A stretch of DNA of 15,901 nt from Paraglomus occultum (GCA_910592205.1 CAJVPJ010000828.1:1-15901), one strand, 5' to 3'; positions 1 to 9,060 are shown, numbered from the stretch's first letter. Notes: generated by a model from the letters alone, not told the origin. Made by a program: numbers and translations.

Positions 1-97
1 TGGGTCTATACTAAAGAAACTGGTATAGTTAAGAAAGCAAAAAACAAGTTACCCAACGAGCCGAACGCTTCCAGACAGCGTCGGCCAAGATCCATCT

Positions 98-121
98 CCC
101 CCCCCCCCCCCCCCCCCCCCC
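98..121 (+). repeat. Uninterrupted 24-base poly-C tract
   Basis: Twenty-four consecutive C residues in an otherwise AT-rich window. The tract ends in frame with the Pro-Pro codons that normally precede the ILQSDNG integrase block, so it probably grew by slippage from a short CCC CCT proline run in the relic. Its exact length in the assembly may be unreliable. Confidence 0.95.
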
Positions 122-255
122 TCGCATTCTCCAAAGCGACAATGGTAAGGAGTTTGTTGCAAACATATTAAAATGTCTACAACATTCTAAATGTTAAAAT
201 AATGCATGGTCGCCCACGCCATCTCCAATCTTAGGGCCAAATTGAGCGACTAGAT
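117..255 (+). pseudogene. Relic of a DDE (retroviral-type) integrase core
   Basis: Reading from about 117 gives PPRILQSDNGKEFVANILK, the typical block around the second catalytic aspartate of rve-type integrases (Asp codon 138-140). A different frame from 202 gives MHGRPRHLQS, then a stop (TAG 232-234), then GQIERLD, matching the GRPRHPQSQG-x-(V/I)ER block with the catalytic glutamate (codon 244-246). Asp and Glu lie about 35 residues apart, as in D,35E enzymes. The GRPRH..QG..ER wording recalls Ginger/KRBA2-like integrases rather than classic Ty3 pol, but this is from memory. Decay is clear: a frameshift between 171 and 199, an internal stop, and a C homopolymer replacing upstream codons. 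A possible continuation reading VYDTPNTTIYN (348-380) resembles the V-Y-x-x-N-T stretch downstream in such integrases, but weakly. No intact transposase and no element ends were identified. Confidence 0.65.
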
Positions 256-371
256 TAACGTAATAGATGCATTTGTTAGGACGTACAATTCAACAGTACA
301 TAGTGCCCATTCTCGCAAGCGTTATTTGGATGAAAAATGTGTGGTGTTTATGACACACCTAACACCACCAT

Positions 372-465
372 CTACAATGATGATAATGGCATCGATGTAG
401 AAAACAATAGCGACAGCGATAACAACGACAATGATGATGACAACAATGACAATGACGTCGATCTA
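372..465 (+). repeat. Low-complexity GAY/AAY tract (Asp/Asn codons)
   Basis: Imperfect trinucleotide-like repetition of GAT, GAC, AAT and AAC. It reads as a run of Asp and Asn in the open frame 337-534. I treat that frame as a by-product of the simple repeat joined to the decayed integrase, not as a gene, because no conserved protein segment follows it. Confidence 0.7.
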
Positions 466-1049
466 ATATGCATGTTAAGCGAAAACGACCGTATGTTGAG
501 TTTATTTGTACAAACCCATTGTGTATTTGTCTAATAAATTTACTTAATAAACTGTTAATAACATGCAGTCCGAGTATATTTAAGAATCAATTAGCAATGC
601 ACAAAACGATAAACTCGCTTATATCCTCTACTGTGTCTTCATCTCACTCGATCTCGTCCTAATTCACTCACCCTCATTCTCTCACTGTTTTTTCTCCTCT
701 TTTATTTAACCTACTTGCTTACTTTTTATACCATTAGACTCATTTTCTTTACTATTCGATTAATCTTCATTCATCCTCACTCTGAAGAAACTAGAAATAG
801 AAAAAAACGCTGAATTTTCCCCTTCCCTTTTTACTTTTTCTCTACCATTTAGTATCCTCTTTAATAGAGTGAGTTTTTATTTCCAAGCTACACATACATG
901 CAATAGCTAAATTTCAGTTACCCTCTTCAGACATAAAGGCGAAATAATAATAAGGGGAGTAGCCATTGTGCAACTAGGACGTATTTTTGAGATTATAAGC
1001 CATGATACCTGCAACGATTAGGTAACAAAAAATCAGTCACGAGGATTTC

Positions 1050-1076
1050 AGCATCAGCCGATTTAAGCATCAGCCG
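1050..1076 (+). repeat. 11-bp direct repeat, two copies
   Basis: AGCATCAGCCG occurs at 1050-1060 and again at 1066-1076, separated by ATTTA. Function unknown; it may be a small local duplication. Confidence 0.7.
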
Positions 1077-1880
1077 TGACAATAACTAATGATCGAGATA
1101 ATAATGGCTGGTTAGCTTATGCGATTTTGCATAATCTTGCCCGATAATCCGGTTAATGATATGTGTAACGGGTGCTTTAATATTAATATTATTGCCCTAA
1201 GCAGAATAATAACATACAACCCCGATTTACATCAAAATTGTAACAATATACTCACACAATGTAACTTTATTATTCGTAAAAAATCGTACAAAGTAAACAT
1301 GGCCAACATTACTACATTTGAACAATTGCGACAACCATTTTATTAACAAATAGGTTTTTTGCAGCGTAATCTTTGCTTTTTTTAACATAGCTGTTAAATC
1401 AAGTTAGGAAATGACCATTGACGTTTCACCAGAGATAAAAAAATCAATTTTTCTAAAAAATTAAAAAAAAAAATCAAACACTTGAATAATTTATTGTTAC
1501 TATATTTACAGAGTATAATTGCTGAATGCGATCTTTTTTTTCTGGCAAAGTATAACAATTATTGCATTTTAATAAACTTACTATAAGCAATCGTTAGAGC
1601 TTTAATGCTGGATCAAATTTATCAATACTATAGATTTCAATGATTTCTCTACCCAACAATTACAGTAAACAAAAAATATATTTAAACTATTTTAAATCAA
1701 CCTGTCTACAAAAATACATTAATTATAGTATAAATTTCCGCAAAGCGGGTTTTTTGTGTTATGTTAAAGGTGAGTTGGATAATATGACTATAAATAGATA
1801 ATAATTATTATTATTTTCGGCAAAAACATCGCGATTATGTTGCAGACGAAATGTTTGCCGACTTCTATTCCACCGACAAG

Positions 1881-1988
1881 GTTATTTTACGGATGGGTCA
1901 TTTTATCGACAATTATTTTACCGACAATCAAACATTCAGCATTATTTCGAAATAATACTTTTCTGGTAGAACTTCGGTAAAATGATTG
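1881..1988. repeat. Nested inverted repeat with short direct repeats (foldback/MITE-like)
   Basis: The arm CAATTATTTTACCGAC (1910-1925) pairs with TTCGGTAAAATGATTG (1973-1988), 14 of 16 positions complementary. A perfect 16-bp palindrome, ATTATTTCGAAATAAT (1941-1956), lies at almost exactly the same centre of symmetry. On the left, related motifs (GTTATTTTACGGA at about 1881, GTCATTTTATCGAC at about 1897, ATTATTTTACCGAC at about 1912) recur every 15-16 bases. This could be a degenerate miniature inverted-repeat element or a foldback structure. No target-site duplication was identified. Confidence 0.55.
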
Positions 1989-2175
1989 AGGGTTACCTAA
2001 GTGACCACGAATAATTACAAGTAAATAGCAATCTGGTTTCAACTTTGGATATTACAAACTTTTATTAAAAAACTATTATTCTTATAAATAATAGCACTGA
2101 ATAGCATGTCGGACTGTATCAACTGAAAAAACTTACCAATTGACTGATTAGCAACTACAAAACTATAAAACACCA

Positions 2176-2593
2176 ATTTTCGCCCCATTCTTTGCGTTGG
2201 TTACAACTTCAGTAATTAATGCCATTCCGCATAGATTAAGTAAACGAGCTAACAGTTTCATCAACGTAGATTCCCTTACCATCTCTCGACATATTCATGT
2301 CACCTGATCCCATTATTTCTGGCCAAGACGTCACTTTTGTTATTTCTGGAATCGCGACAGCTGACATTGCCGAGGCTGGTGTTATCATATATCTTTACGG
2401 CGATTATGGCTTTTTCCAGAAATATACAAATAACTTATGTGGTCCCGTCAAAAAATATGTTGAGGTTGACTTCTCGTTCAGAATTAAGCCGGAAAGTTTG
2501 TCTGCGACTTATTTCATCGATATTTCGATATACAAAGACATCTACTTCAATTGCGCTACAGCATACAAAGCGTGTATTAAACTTATCTACTAG
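2176..2593 (+). pseudogene. Decayed NPC2-like ML-domain (lipid-recognition) secreted protein
   Basis: Frame one from 2176 reads IFAPFFALVTTSVINA, a secretion-signal-like hydrophobic stretch, followed by IPHRLSKR with a Lys-Arg processing-type site, and runs to a TGA at 2305-2307. Frame two then carries the mature domain: LDIFMSPDPIISGQDVTF, a VISG turn, a beta-rich middle, a cysteine in NNLCGPVK, and an end with FNCATAYKACI, stopping at 2591-2593. The SPDP-x(2)-xGQ-x-VTF start and the terminal C-A-x-A-Y pattern fit ML/NPC2-like proteins, which bind sterols or phospholipids outside the cell or in vacuoles. Evidence of decay: there is no ATG in the signal-peptide frame (stop at 2149-2151 upstream), the frame shifts between 2270 and 2305, and the expected N-terminal cysteine near the domain start is not visible. 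The 98-codon ORF starting at 2297 is only the domain remnant and lacks a signal peptide. Confidence 0.6.
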
Positions 2594-3439
2594 CGATGTT
2601 GTTTCGTTTCATTCAACTTTTTTTTTCTTCCTGCGTACAGCATCTTAATATGTAGCAGTATTTACGTAAATTTTAATCAATAATTATTTAAAGTTTCCGA
2701 AAAATGGCATAAGTAAAATTGGAGTGCGTATTAATATAAATGCGCCAAAAATGAAATAAAGTCCATTGATTATTAGATTCTGGGAGAAAATGAGGGATTG
2801 TCATGGACGCGGCGGCTATATCATTTTCATAAGTCTCATGTATTGACGATGCAATTCGTTGATCAAGACATTAGGGTTTACAGTATGATATTGTTATCGC
2901 CATAAATACTCGTAGACCAAGCGCCACAATACATTCACCCACTCGTTCTGTAACTACCTCTATCATACTGTCGTTTTTGCACAAAGTAACTTTTTTTTTT
3001 TGACTTACTTGACGATGTATAAAGCAAACGTGGATTTCTAATCAAGAACTATGGACCATGTTAAATCTCTGACATTAAATACAAGCCGAGAGAGACCACA
3101 GGTATGGTATCTATCGCTGTCCGTTAAAGATGGACGTTATTGGGAAACTGCACATACATAAAATCTGATCCATAAAAACTACTAAGCTAGTAGCACACAA
3201 GTTGACGGAACGAAAAATGCATGCAAGTTCTTAAACCCAATTATTTACCATAGGCGAGAATAGCGATTGTTATGATCACACAGAGAATTTTTAGCCAATA
3301 GGGATCGTTGATTGACCACACCGTCGTCACGTCAAGGTATGTATGGAGAAGCAAACATAATAATCTTCCGTTTCTTAATTCAACCATCTGCAGGTTAAAT
3401 TGTAAGGACTGAAGCTCAATTCCGTTTACAGCCGTCTCA
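2594..3439. other. Intergenic region upstream of the RING/TPR gene
   Basis: No coding region supported. It contains an 11-base T run (2991-3001) and presumably the promoter and 5' leader of the gene beginning at 3440. I see no clear TATA box close to that start. An in-frame TGA upstream in the 3440 frame makes the ATG at 3440 the first available start. Confidence 0.5.
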
Positions 3440-4830
3440 ATGAGTTCTAGCTCAAGAACAGATTATGTATCAGACAACGTTCTCACAACAAGTGTTCCTA
3501 GAATTAGCGCTCTTTCAACACCGAGAAACACCGCGGCAAATCAAGAGAGCTTTCCTAAAGCTATACTTCAATTAATGGAACAAGGGTTTATGTCAGCAGA
3601 CGACCAAATAAAAGAATTGTTAACAGACTTGAACTATTCGCGCAATATTTACGCACTTAAATACATACTCGAACATAAAGGAGATTCTGCGTCAGTGGAT
3701 ATGTTAAATAAAACTATAAAGAGCCTATGTTCTCAAGAGTTTGATGATGTGTTTTCAGAAGAAACGACTATTAAATTGGAATGGCGATTACGTATTATTA
3801 TTACTATGCTGGAGCAAATGTGTCAGAAGAAGTGTCGATTTACACGTCAGTTTCTTGATGTCATTAGACGAGCACTTATATGTACAAGAAGGCGCATTCA
3901 AAGTTTATGCAACATGGAGGAGACACTTGGAAACCTAAATTTGCAGGATCTAATGAATCAGACAAAACCATCAAAGACTTTAATTGCAATTACAATATTA
4001 GATACCTTCTCAAACTCATCAAGAATACATTAGACACTGTTTGTGATGAGACAAACCAATACCAGACGATTATTGATCGAGCCATAGCAGCATTGAAAAG
4101 TCTACTTGTGGCTGTTCCTGGATTAGCCAAAATTGGAATTAAATCTTATACAGGATTTGATGTCCCTCTTGGTGACTTTGACTTAGAAAGATCATGGAAG
4201 TATTTAGCAGAAGCCTTTCATGTTGAGTCATCTGGCAAGCCATGGTATGCAACCTGGAGACAACTTATGGTATTGCAAGATAGTCTTGACAAATGGTGTA
4301 AGCAAGAATCTGCCATTTCTGTAAGTTTTAAAGAAAGAGTGCTTCTTGAGTACTAGTACCTTTGGTATCATATCAGTCTATGTTATGCTGAAGATGCAAC
4401 AGAAAATCAAGATTTTAATAATGAGCTCTGGTTTGGTATTTTAGATATTATCCAGCAACTTGTACAGAAAACACTTTCTTCAACTACTCAGGCTATTTGC
4501 TATTACATAGCATTAGACTCTTTGAATAATGCTACCACTGAATCTATTCAATTCAAATCCATTGAAGTGTTAATGAGTCTTGAAGTGAAGAATAGTGAAT
4601 TGTTTGTTACAGCACCTGATAATATTTCTAGTAGTGATGAGAAATTTATACCAAGGATGGTTAGCATGTACTATTACCTAAAAGAGAAATTAGAAGTTGG
4701 ATCAAAAATGATATTACAGTACTCACCAGATCAAATAGTGACAAGTGCTCAATATGTAGAGCAGCAAGATAAAGGAAAAGGGAAAAGCATTGAGAAACCC
4801 CCAATTTACTATATTACAGAAGATCTAACA

Positions 4831-4938
4831 TGTGGTATTACTTGTGAAACTGTTGGTGACTTTTATCAGCTGAATTGTCAACACATTATTAGTTCAAAAG
4901 CTCTTTTGTCATTGAACAACCTGGAGTGTCCTTACTGC
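4831..4938 (+). other. RING-like (SP-RING/U-box-like) zinc motif within the 3440-6623 gene
   Basis: The reading contains TCGITCE, then NCQH, then LECPYCRSEI. This gives a C-x3-C pair, C-x-H, and C-P-x-C. A canonical C3HC4 RING would have two more ligands after the His (H-x2-C-x2-C), and those positions here are Ile/Ser/Ser/Leu. One full zinc site at most seems likely, resembling SP-RING or degenerate RING folds. E3 activity is therefore an inference. Confidence 0.65.
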
Positions 4939-5205
4939 AGAAGTGAAATTAAAAAGGACAAAGTGTATTATTTGCCACAGCAGACCATCTTCAATAATGT
5001 TCAACATTATATTGCAGACACTGATTGTCAAGATGTTTACAATGTTAATAATGCTGGTAATAATATGGATGCAAAAATATTTAGTGAGCATGAAGATCTT
5101 AAAAAGCAAAAGAAAAAGAGCAGAATGAGGAAATATGGTTCTGAATCTATATGGAGTTCAATCTGGAAATCATTAACAGCAGCAAAAAAGCCAAACATTG
5201 ATATA

Positions 5206-5511
5206 GAAAAATTGTTCCAAGAAGCTGAAATGGCATATGGCAGTAATGAGTTGGAAAAGGCTTCAAACATCTATACACAAATATTAGAAGCAGATCTCGC
5301 GGATTATCAAGCATTGTGTAATAGAGCAAAGATCAAATTAGATATGAACAATTTTGGAAAAGCACTGTTTGATATTGAGACAGCAATTGAAGTAAACAAA
5401 GTTTATTATGATGCCTGGTATTTAAGTTTGATGGCACATTTAGGTTTAGGGAATAAAGGGGGAGCTAGACAAGATATTAGACATATTAGGCGTATATACA
5501 AGCAAGGAAGA
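5206..5511 (+). other. Three tandem TPR-like repeats
   Basis: Three consecutive 34-residue units: the first starts EKLFQEAEMAYGSNELEKAS, the second QALCNRAKIKLDMNNFGKAL, the third DAWYLSLMAHLGLGNKGGAR (codon 5410 onward). Each carries the small/large residue pattern of tetratricopeptide helices A and B. They follow a lysine-rich linker after the RING-like motif and probably form a protein-binding groove. Confidence 0.75.
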
Positions 5512-5788
5512 ATATTCAATGTTATTAATGAATATGTAAACAAACTTGAGCACTTTGATGTAGAATGGTTTAAGGTTCTTGTGGATAGTTGTCTTCATTA
5601 TGCAATGGATGAGTTAAATAATATCAATCAATGGCAGTTGCTGTGTAAGCATCAGTATGGAACAGCTGATTACACCAGATGGTACAACACTGCTGCATCT
5701 TGGTATAATAATAAGGAGCATAACAATACTTGGCGTAATCGTACGCGTATATACGCGTTTTTTGAAAAAGTTTATTACATGCACAAAA

Positions 5789-6467
5789 GTAAGGGGTTGG
5801 CAATGCAATGATTACATAATTATATATTATTATGCATACTAATTACTATTATTATTAGGTCATTTGAAAGCACATTTTGCATATGAAAGTCATGTTGATG
5901 ATATCAGTGATTGTTACACGTAAGTAATTTATAGTGATTATTTCGTTATTATTATGCTGTATCACTACTAACATACGTCATTCAATAGTGTCTATTATTC
6001 GGGACGTTTGTCCCTTTATGCACCTAATAAAGTAAGTGTATAATAATTATTATTTATCAGCGTTTGTATACGTTGAGAATATTAACTAATAAACAATTAT
6101 ATATTAGGTAACAATACCAATATTCAAAGTATCTCCAAATAAATACAAACTCGGCATTTTGTTGATGAAGCATTATTGTGGGACTATTACAATGGAAGTA
6201 AGTATAAGTATAATATTGTTGATTGTGGTCATAATTGTATGTATTAATATAAATATTTTGATTTGTAGACAACAATAAAAACATCGACTGAAGAAATACA
6301 ATATAAAGCGGACATTAGAAATAACTACTTCGGTGAATACATTTTACCATGTGCGCTTAACGTTTTGTCTGAAGATAACATTATTATAGACATTGTTACT
6401 GATGTAAGTATGGTTTATTTATTCATTGACATGTATCCAATTATTCTAACTCGTAACATTATTTTAG
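5789..6467 (+). other. Block of five spliceosomal introns and small exons, phase-consistent
   Basis: Introns: 5789-5858 (GTAAGG...ATTAG, branch-like ACTAAT), 5920-5988 (GTAAGT...ATAG, perfect TACTAAC at 5966-5972), 6032-6107 (GTAAGT...TTAG, AACTAAT), 6198-6268 (GTAAGT...GTAG), 6404-6467 (GTAAGT...TTAG, TTCTAAC). Sizes are 70, 69, 76, 71 and 64 nt. Exons 5859-5919, 5989-6031, 6108-6197, 6269-6403 and 6468-6623 remain open in one frame when these are removed, and that frame joins exactly with the upstream TPR exon (split Ser codon at 5788/5859). The encoded 161 residues look beta-strand-rich (for example KVTIPIFKVSPNKYKLGILL and YFGEYILPCALNVL). I recognise no family. Confidence 0.85.
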
Positions 6468-6623
6468 TTATCGGTCGATCTTCATTGGGTTTGTTTATAT
6501 TCGGTAGAAAAGTTAAATACTATGGAACGTAACTTGATAATTGAAACATTTCCAACAGCTGGTGTCAAAATGATTGATCATGGCCAATTTCTTTGTCCTA
6601 CAAAAAAATATGCCATATATTAA

Positions 6624-8069
6624 GCGAAAATTGTTGATTTTGTTATGTTATATTTTATACGTATTTCTTACTATTATATGCGTATGCGATATTGTTATTA
6701 AAATATATCTCTTGACCAGGCCATAATTTGAATTACGATTTATGCTATCATTCGTTATTGTACAATAATGGTTGACGTACTTGATTTGAGAACAATTAAC
6801 GAGCGATTCGTCCGGTATATTAATATAAATACCCAAACTAAGAAATATTCTTTATTCGGAACACAAATCACAATTTATATACAGTTGCTTTGTTACAAAG
6901 CAACTGCGTTTGATGTAAGCCCGGTAATACGTTATTCTATTTGCTTGTAACGTTATGTTGCTGTCTAGAAGCTAATCTATGAATTAACATTTGCTTCATG
7001 CAATTTTTGTAATTGCTGTATGCATACCCGTACGTTTACCGCATGTAGAATTCCAACCGATTTAATACTATATAATAATAGTACTATTAATAAGTCTTTT
7101 ATTACAATATAAAAATTTTTTCATAAAAAATAATAGTATCATTAGAAGGAACAAAAAATTATGAATAAGCAAATGATTAGCTCTATTACTTTGTTATGCT
7201 TTTTATGGGCGAGAGAAATTTTTTGAGGCTAAATTATTCCGGAGCAGAGTTTGTTTAACATCGCATTTTAATTCCTGCGTCAACTATTACAAAAACGATC
7301 TGGATAGTGAGTTTGATGAATGATTGTAGCGATAAAACAATTGTCAGTATTTTGACAAATTAGCTGTAATGTAAAATGACATACTTTGAAATAATGTTAA
7401 TTGAGCGCGGCGCGTCGTTTGTTTATATTGAAAAAGTGTGGGCAAACCAAACTCGATTGTATAAAGTTGAGGCTTTTCTTGTATTAAAAATTTTATAAAA
7501 GATGCACGATAAAAACAATGATCGCATCGGTTATAATATATCTTTTATCTCTACATTACTTGACAATATTGTTGAAATTTTGACGCAGTTAGTCTTAAAC
7601 ATGGCAGACGTTAAAGTTTATGGAAGAGAGAATAATTGAGTATTTAGCGGTTCGGAAAAGCCACCTATTACCTACTACATGCCGCTTATCCCTCAGGTCG
7701 ACTCACATTGTAGGAGTCCCCCGCTTGTCACCCCCATCCGTAATTACACGTCAATCATACAAACATTTTGTACCTTTTCTCACCCGACATTAAACACAAA
7801 TATCCGCTTTCGGGTCGACAGTGACAACTCGATTACTCTCTGAAATGCTCATTCGCAAACACAAAATCGCTTTTCCAAGATTAACCCACAGTTGTGTTTC
7901 TTACGTGTCAAAATTATCAGACAGTTTAAACAAAAAACAATCCGTCGTACTTTGACATGCACTTTACCGGTCCACCTATGGGCTGGTTTGATGACTTGTA
8001 ACTGTTGGACCTCTAGTTTATGATGCAAAGTTGTTATATGAAGCGGAAACAAAAAAGCTATGGTTCTGT
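6624..8069. other. Long stretch without a supportable gene
   Basis: AT-rich up to about 7600. Short open frames (for example 6768-6950 plus and 6648-6836 minus) show no conserved character. From 7600 to 8060 the sequence is less AT-rich and holds weakly coding-like reading: a plus frame from ATG 7601 is interrupted by TGA 7637-7639 and then open to about 7840, and a minus frame spans 7849-8052. Neither resembles a family I know. A perfect hairpin at 6882-6906 is listed separately. Confidence 0.5.
6882..6906. repeat. Perfect 11-bp hairpin with 3-nt loop
   Basis: CAGTTGCTTTG (6882-6892), loop TTA, CAAAGCAACTG (6896-6906). There is no T-run after it and no flanking gene, so a termination role is unlikely. 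It may be the junction of a foldback element or a chance palindrome. Confidence 0.75.
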
Positions 8070-8457
8070 TTAAAGTTGTATTGATCCCGGCGCTTGCAAT
8101 CTATCCAAAAAGCAAATATCAACGTGCTTCCATGTAATGAAGCTGAAATCGATACGTACGTGAAGAAAAGGTGTTTAGTAATAAAATTGCAATAAATGCG
8201 TGCTTTTCGGAAACAGTTTTCTTCGAAGAATGATTGTAAGTCTTTATTTACCTATTGGCAGACAAAGCTGTAATTTTCATATATCCGACACTAAATCGTT
8301 GCATATATTCAAGGGGTATCTTCGTTAGCTGTAAATTCACCCACGCCTGAAGCTTCGGATCCTTCAATAACGTCTCCTCGAAAAAAAGTCGTCTTCGAGC
8401 AATATGTAAAACTTCTTTGAATGCCGAGTTACCGAGAACGTTCAAATAAAGTTTGAT
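8070..8457 (-). CDS. Possible 3' end of a two-exon gene, unknown function
   Basis: On the minus strand an exon 8457-8252 is preceded by an acceptor-like TTAG and followed by donor GTAAAT. The intron 8251-8143 has TTACTAAAC as a branch-like site and ends GATTTCAG. Splicing leaves a split Ser codon and continues in frame for 23 residues (FITWKHVDICFLDRLQAPG...) to TAA at 8070-8072. The result is 92 residues including KEVLHIARRRLFFEETLLKD and KLQAWVNLQLTKIPLEYM. The lengths and phases fit, and the protein looks natural (amphipathic helices), but I cannot name a family. The 5' side is unclear: an alternative acceptor 24 bases upstream (TTTCGCAG) would enter in a frame with stops. It may be a fragment of a decayed gene. 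Confidence 0.35.
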
Positions 8458-8559
8458 CTAACTTAATCCATGATTTCCTTCCTGCGAAATATACATTTAG
8501 TTAACTAATCAAGTTGATATTTTGTTCGCTGCTAGGACTCCAAGAACTTTGTTTTAAAA

Positions 8560-9060
8560 AATAATAATTACCTCAATAAGCTCGTCCACAACATTCTCCG
8601 CTCTATTTTATTCGTCGTCAGCTCACTCTATCACCACCTCTCTCTCTCGTTTTCTCAAAGTCTTTAACAACCCCAAAATTTACTCCGACAAGTCCAACGA
8701 ATACTGTACCGTTGACACATCCAGCCATACAAGTTAACCATATCAATCTTTACAGATACATCCAATAATAATGTCGGCGTCACTATATAAAATGAGATCA
8801 TAACATTAGCAATAATCTGAGGTCCCGAAGTAATGCATTGGTCATAATCATAGTTCAAAGATGTCAATACACATACTTTTCTGTATCAGTCGATAGATGA
8901 ACAAGCCGGCAACACCAAAATTATTCGAAATTCGTAACATCCATGAGTAAGTGCCAATCAAAGCTACAAAATCACCAAGTATTTTGGAATGTAGCGCGTC
9001 AGTTCGAAGGAGTTGGCATTGTTTGCTGTTGCTGCCGCCGTCGTCATCTGATCTGTTCTT
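8560..9060 (-). other. Coding-like patches on the minus strand, unassigned
   Basis: Several minus-strand frames read like membrane-protein pieces, for example GDFVALIGTYSWMLRISNN and FGVAGLFIYRLIQ (about 8980-8880, followed by a GTATGT donor-like site), IIANVMISFYIVTPTLLL (about 8820-8763) and CVNGTVFVGLVGVNFGVV (about 8720-8665). They lie in different frames with stops between, and I could not build one phase-consistent model. This may be a decayed transporter or receptor gene with introns. Confidence 0.25.

Larger units (their letters stand above)
540..2150. other. Long non-coding stretch
   Basis: No coding region could be supported on either strand. The part at about 610-870 is pyrimidine-rich on the plus strand (many CTC, TCT and TTT runs). 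The rest is AT-rich, with a short direct repeat at 1050-1076 and the inverted-repeat structure at 1881-1988 listed separately. The short open frames near 468-662 and 1119-1346 have no recognisable protein character. Confidence 0.6.
3440..6623 (+). pseudogene. RING-like and TPR protein with unknown C-terminal domain; disrupted by a frameshift and a stop
   Basis: Start ATG 3440, after an in-frame TGA. Order: Ser/Thr-rich N-terminus; helical region (for example NYSRNIYALKYILEHKGDS); frame change between 3868 and 3880; helical region with MQHGGDTWKPKF and LWFGILDIIQQL; RING-like zinc motif (4831-4938: C-x3-C, C-x-H, C-P-x-C); Lys-rich linker; three TPR-like repeats (5206-5511); then a C-terminus spread over small exons. 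Introns at 5789-5858, 5920-5988, 6032-6107, 6198-6268 and 6404-6467 keep phase exactly; stop TAA 6621-6623. Total would be about 940 residues. RING plus TPR proteins of this wording are, from memory, an expanded family in mycorrhizal fungi; RING suggests a ubiquitin-ligase role and TPRs bind partners. TAG 4354-4356 also interrupts frame. It could be a young pseudogene, or intact if the two lesions are assembly errors. The part from ATG 4573 to 6623 is fully open after splicing. Confidence 0.7.

Noticed and set aside
337-534. 65-codon ORF rich in Asp and Asn
   Set aside because: It combines decayed integrase sequence with a simple GAY/AAY repeat and has no independent support as a gene.
1738-1755. 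CCGC-AAA-GCGG hairpin followed by a T run, like a bacterial intrinsic terminator
   Set aside because: The stem is only 4 bp, no gene ends before it, and the window is eukaryotic (spliceosomal introns).
3868-4033. Programmed -1 ribosomal frameshift joining the two frames of the RING/TPR gene
   Set aside because: The direction would fit, but I see no X-XXY-YYZ slippery heptamer between the frame-one stop (3865-3867) and 3880, and similar RING/TPR proteins in my memory read straight through.
7601-7840. Plus-strand frame starting MADVKVYGRENN and open again after a TGA at 7637-7639
   Set aside because: No conserved block, no splice signals that remove the stop, and no family resemblance.
8664-8867. 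Oligopeptide-transporter-like segment (LNYDYDQ...YIVTPTLL)
   Set aside because: The resemblance needs two gaps in a short stretch, and neighbouring frames do not extend it. Left as unassigned coding-like patches.
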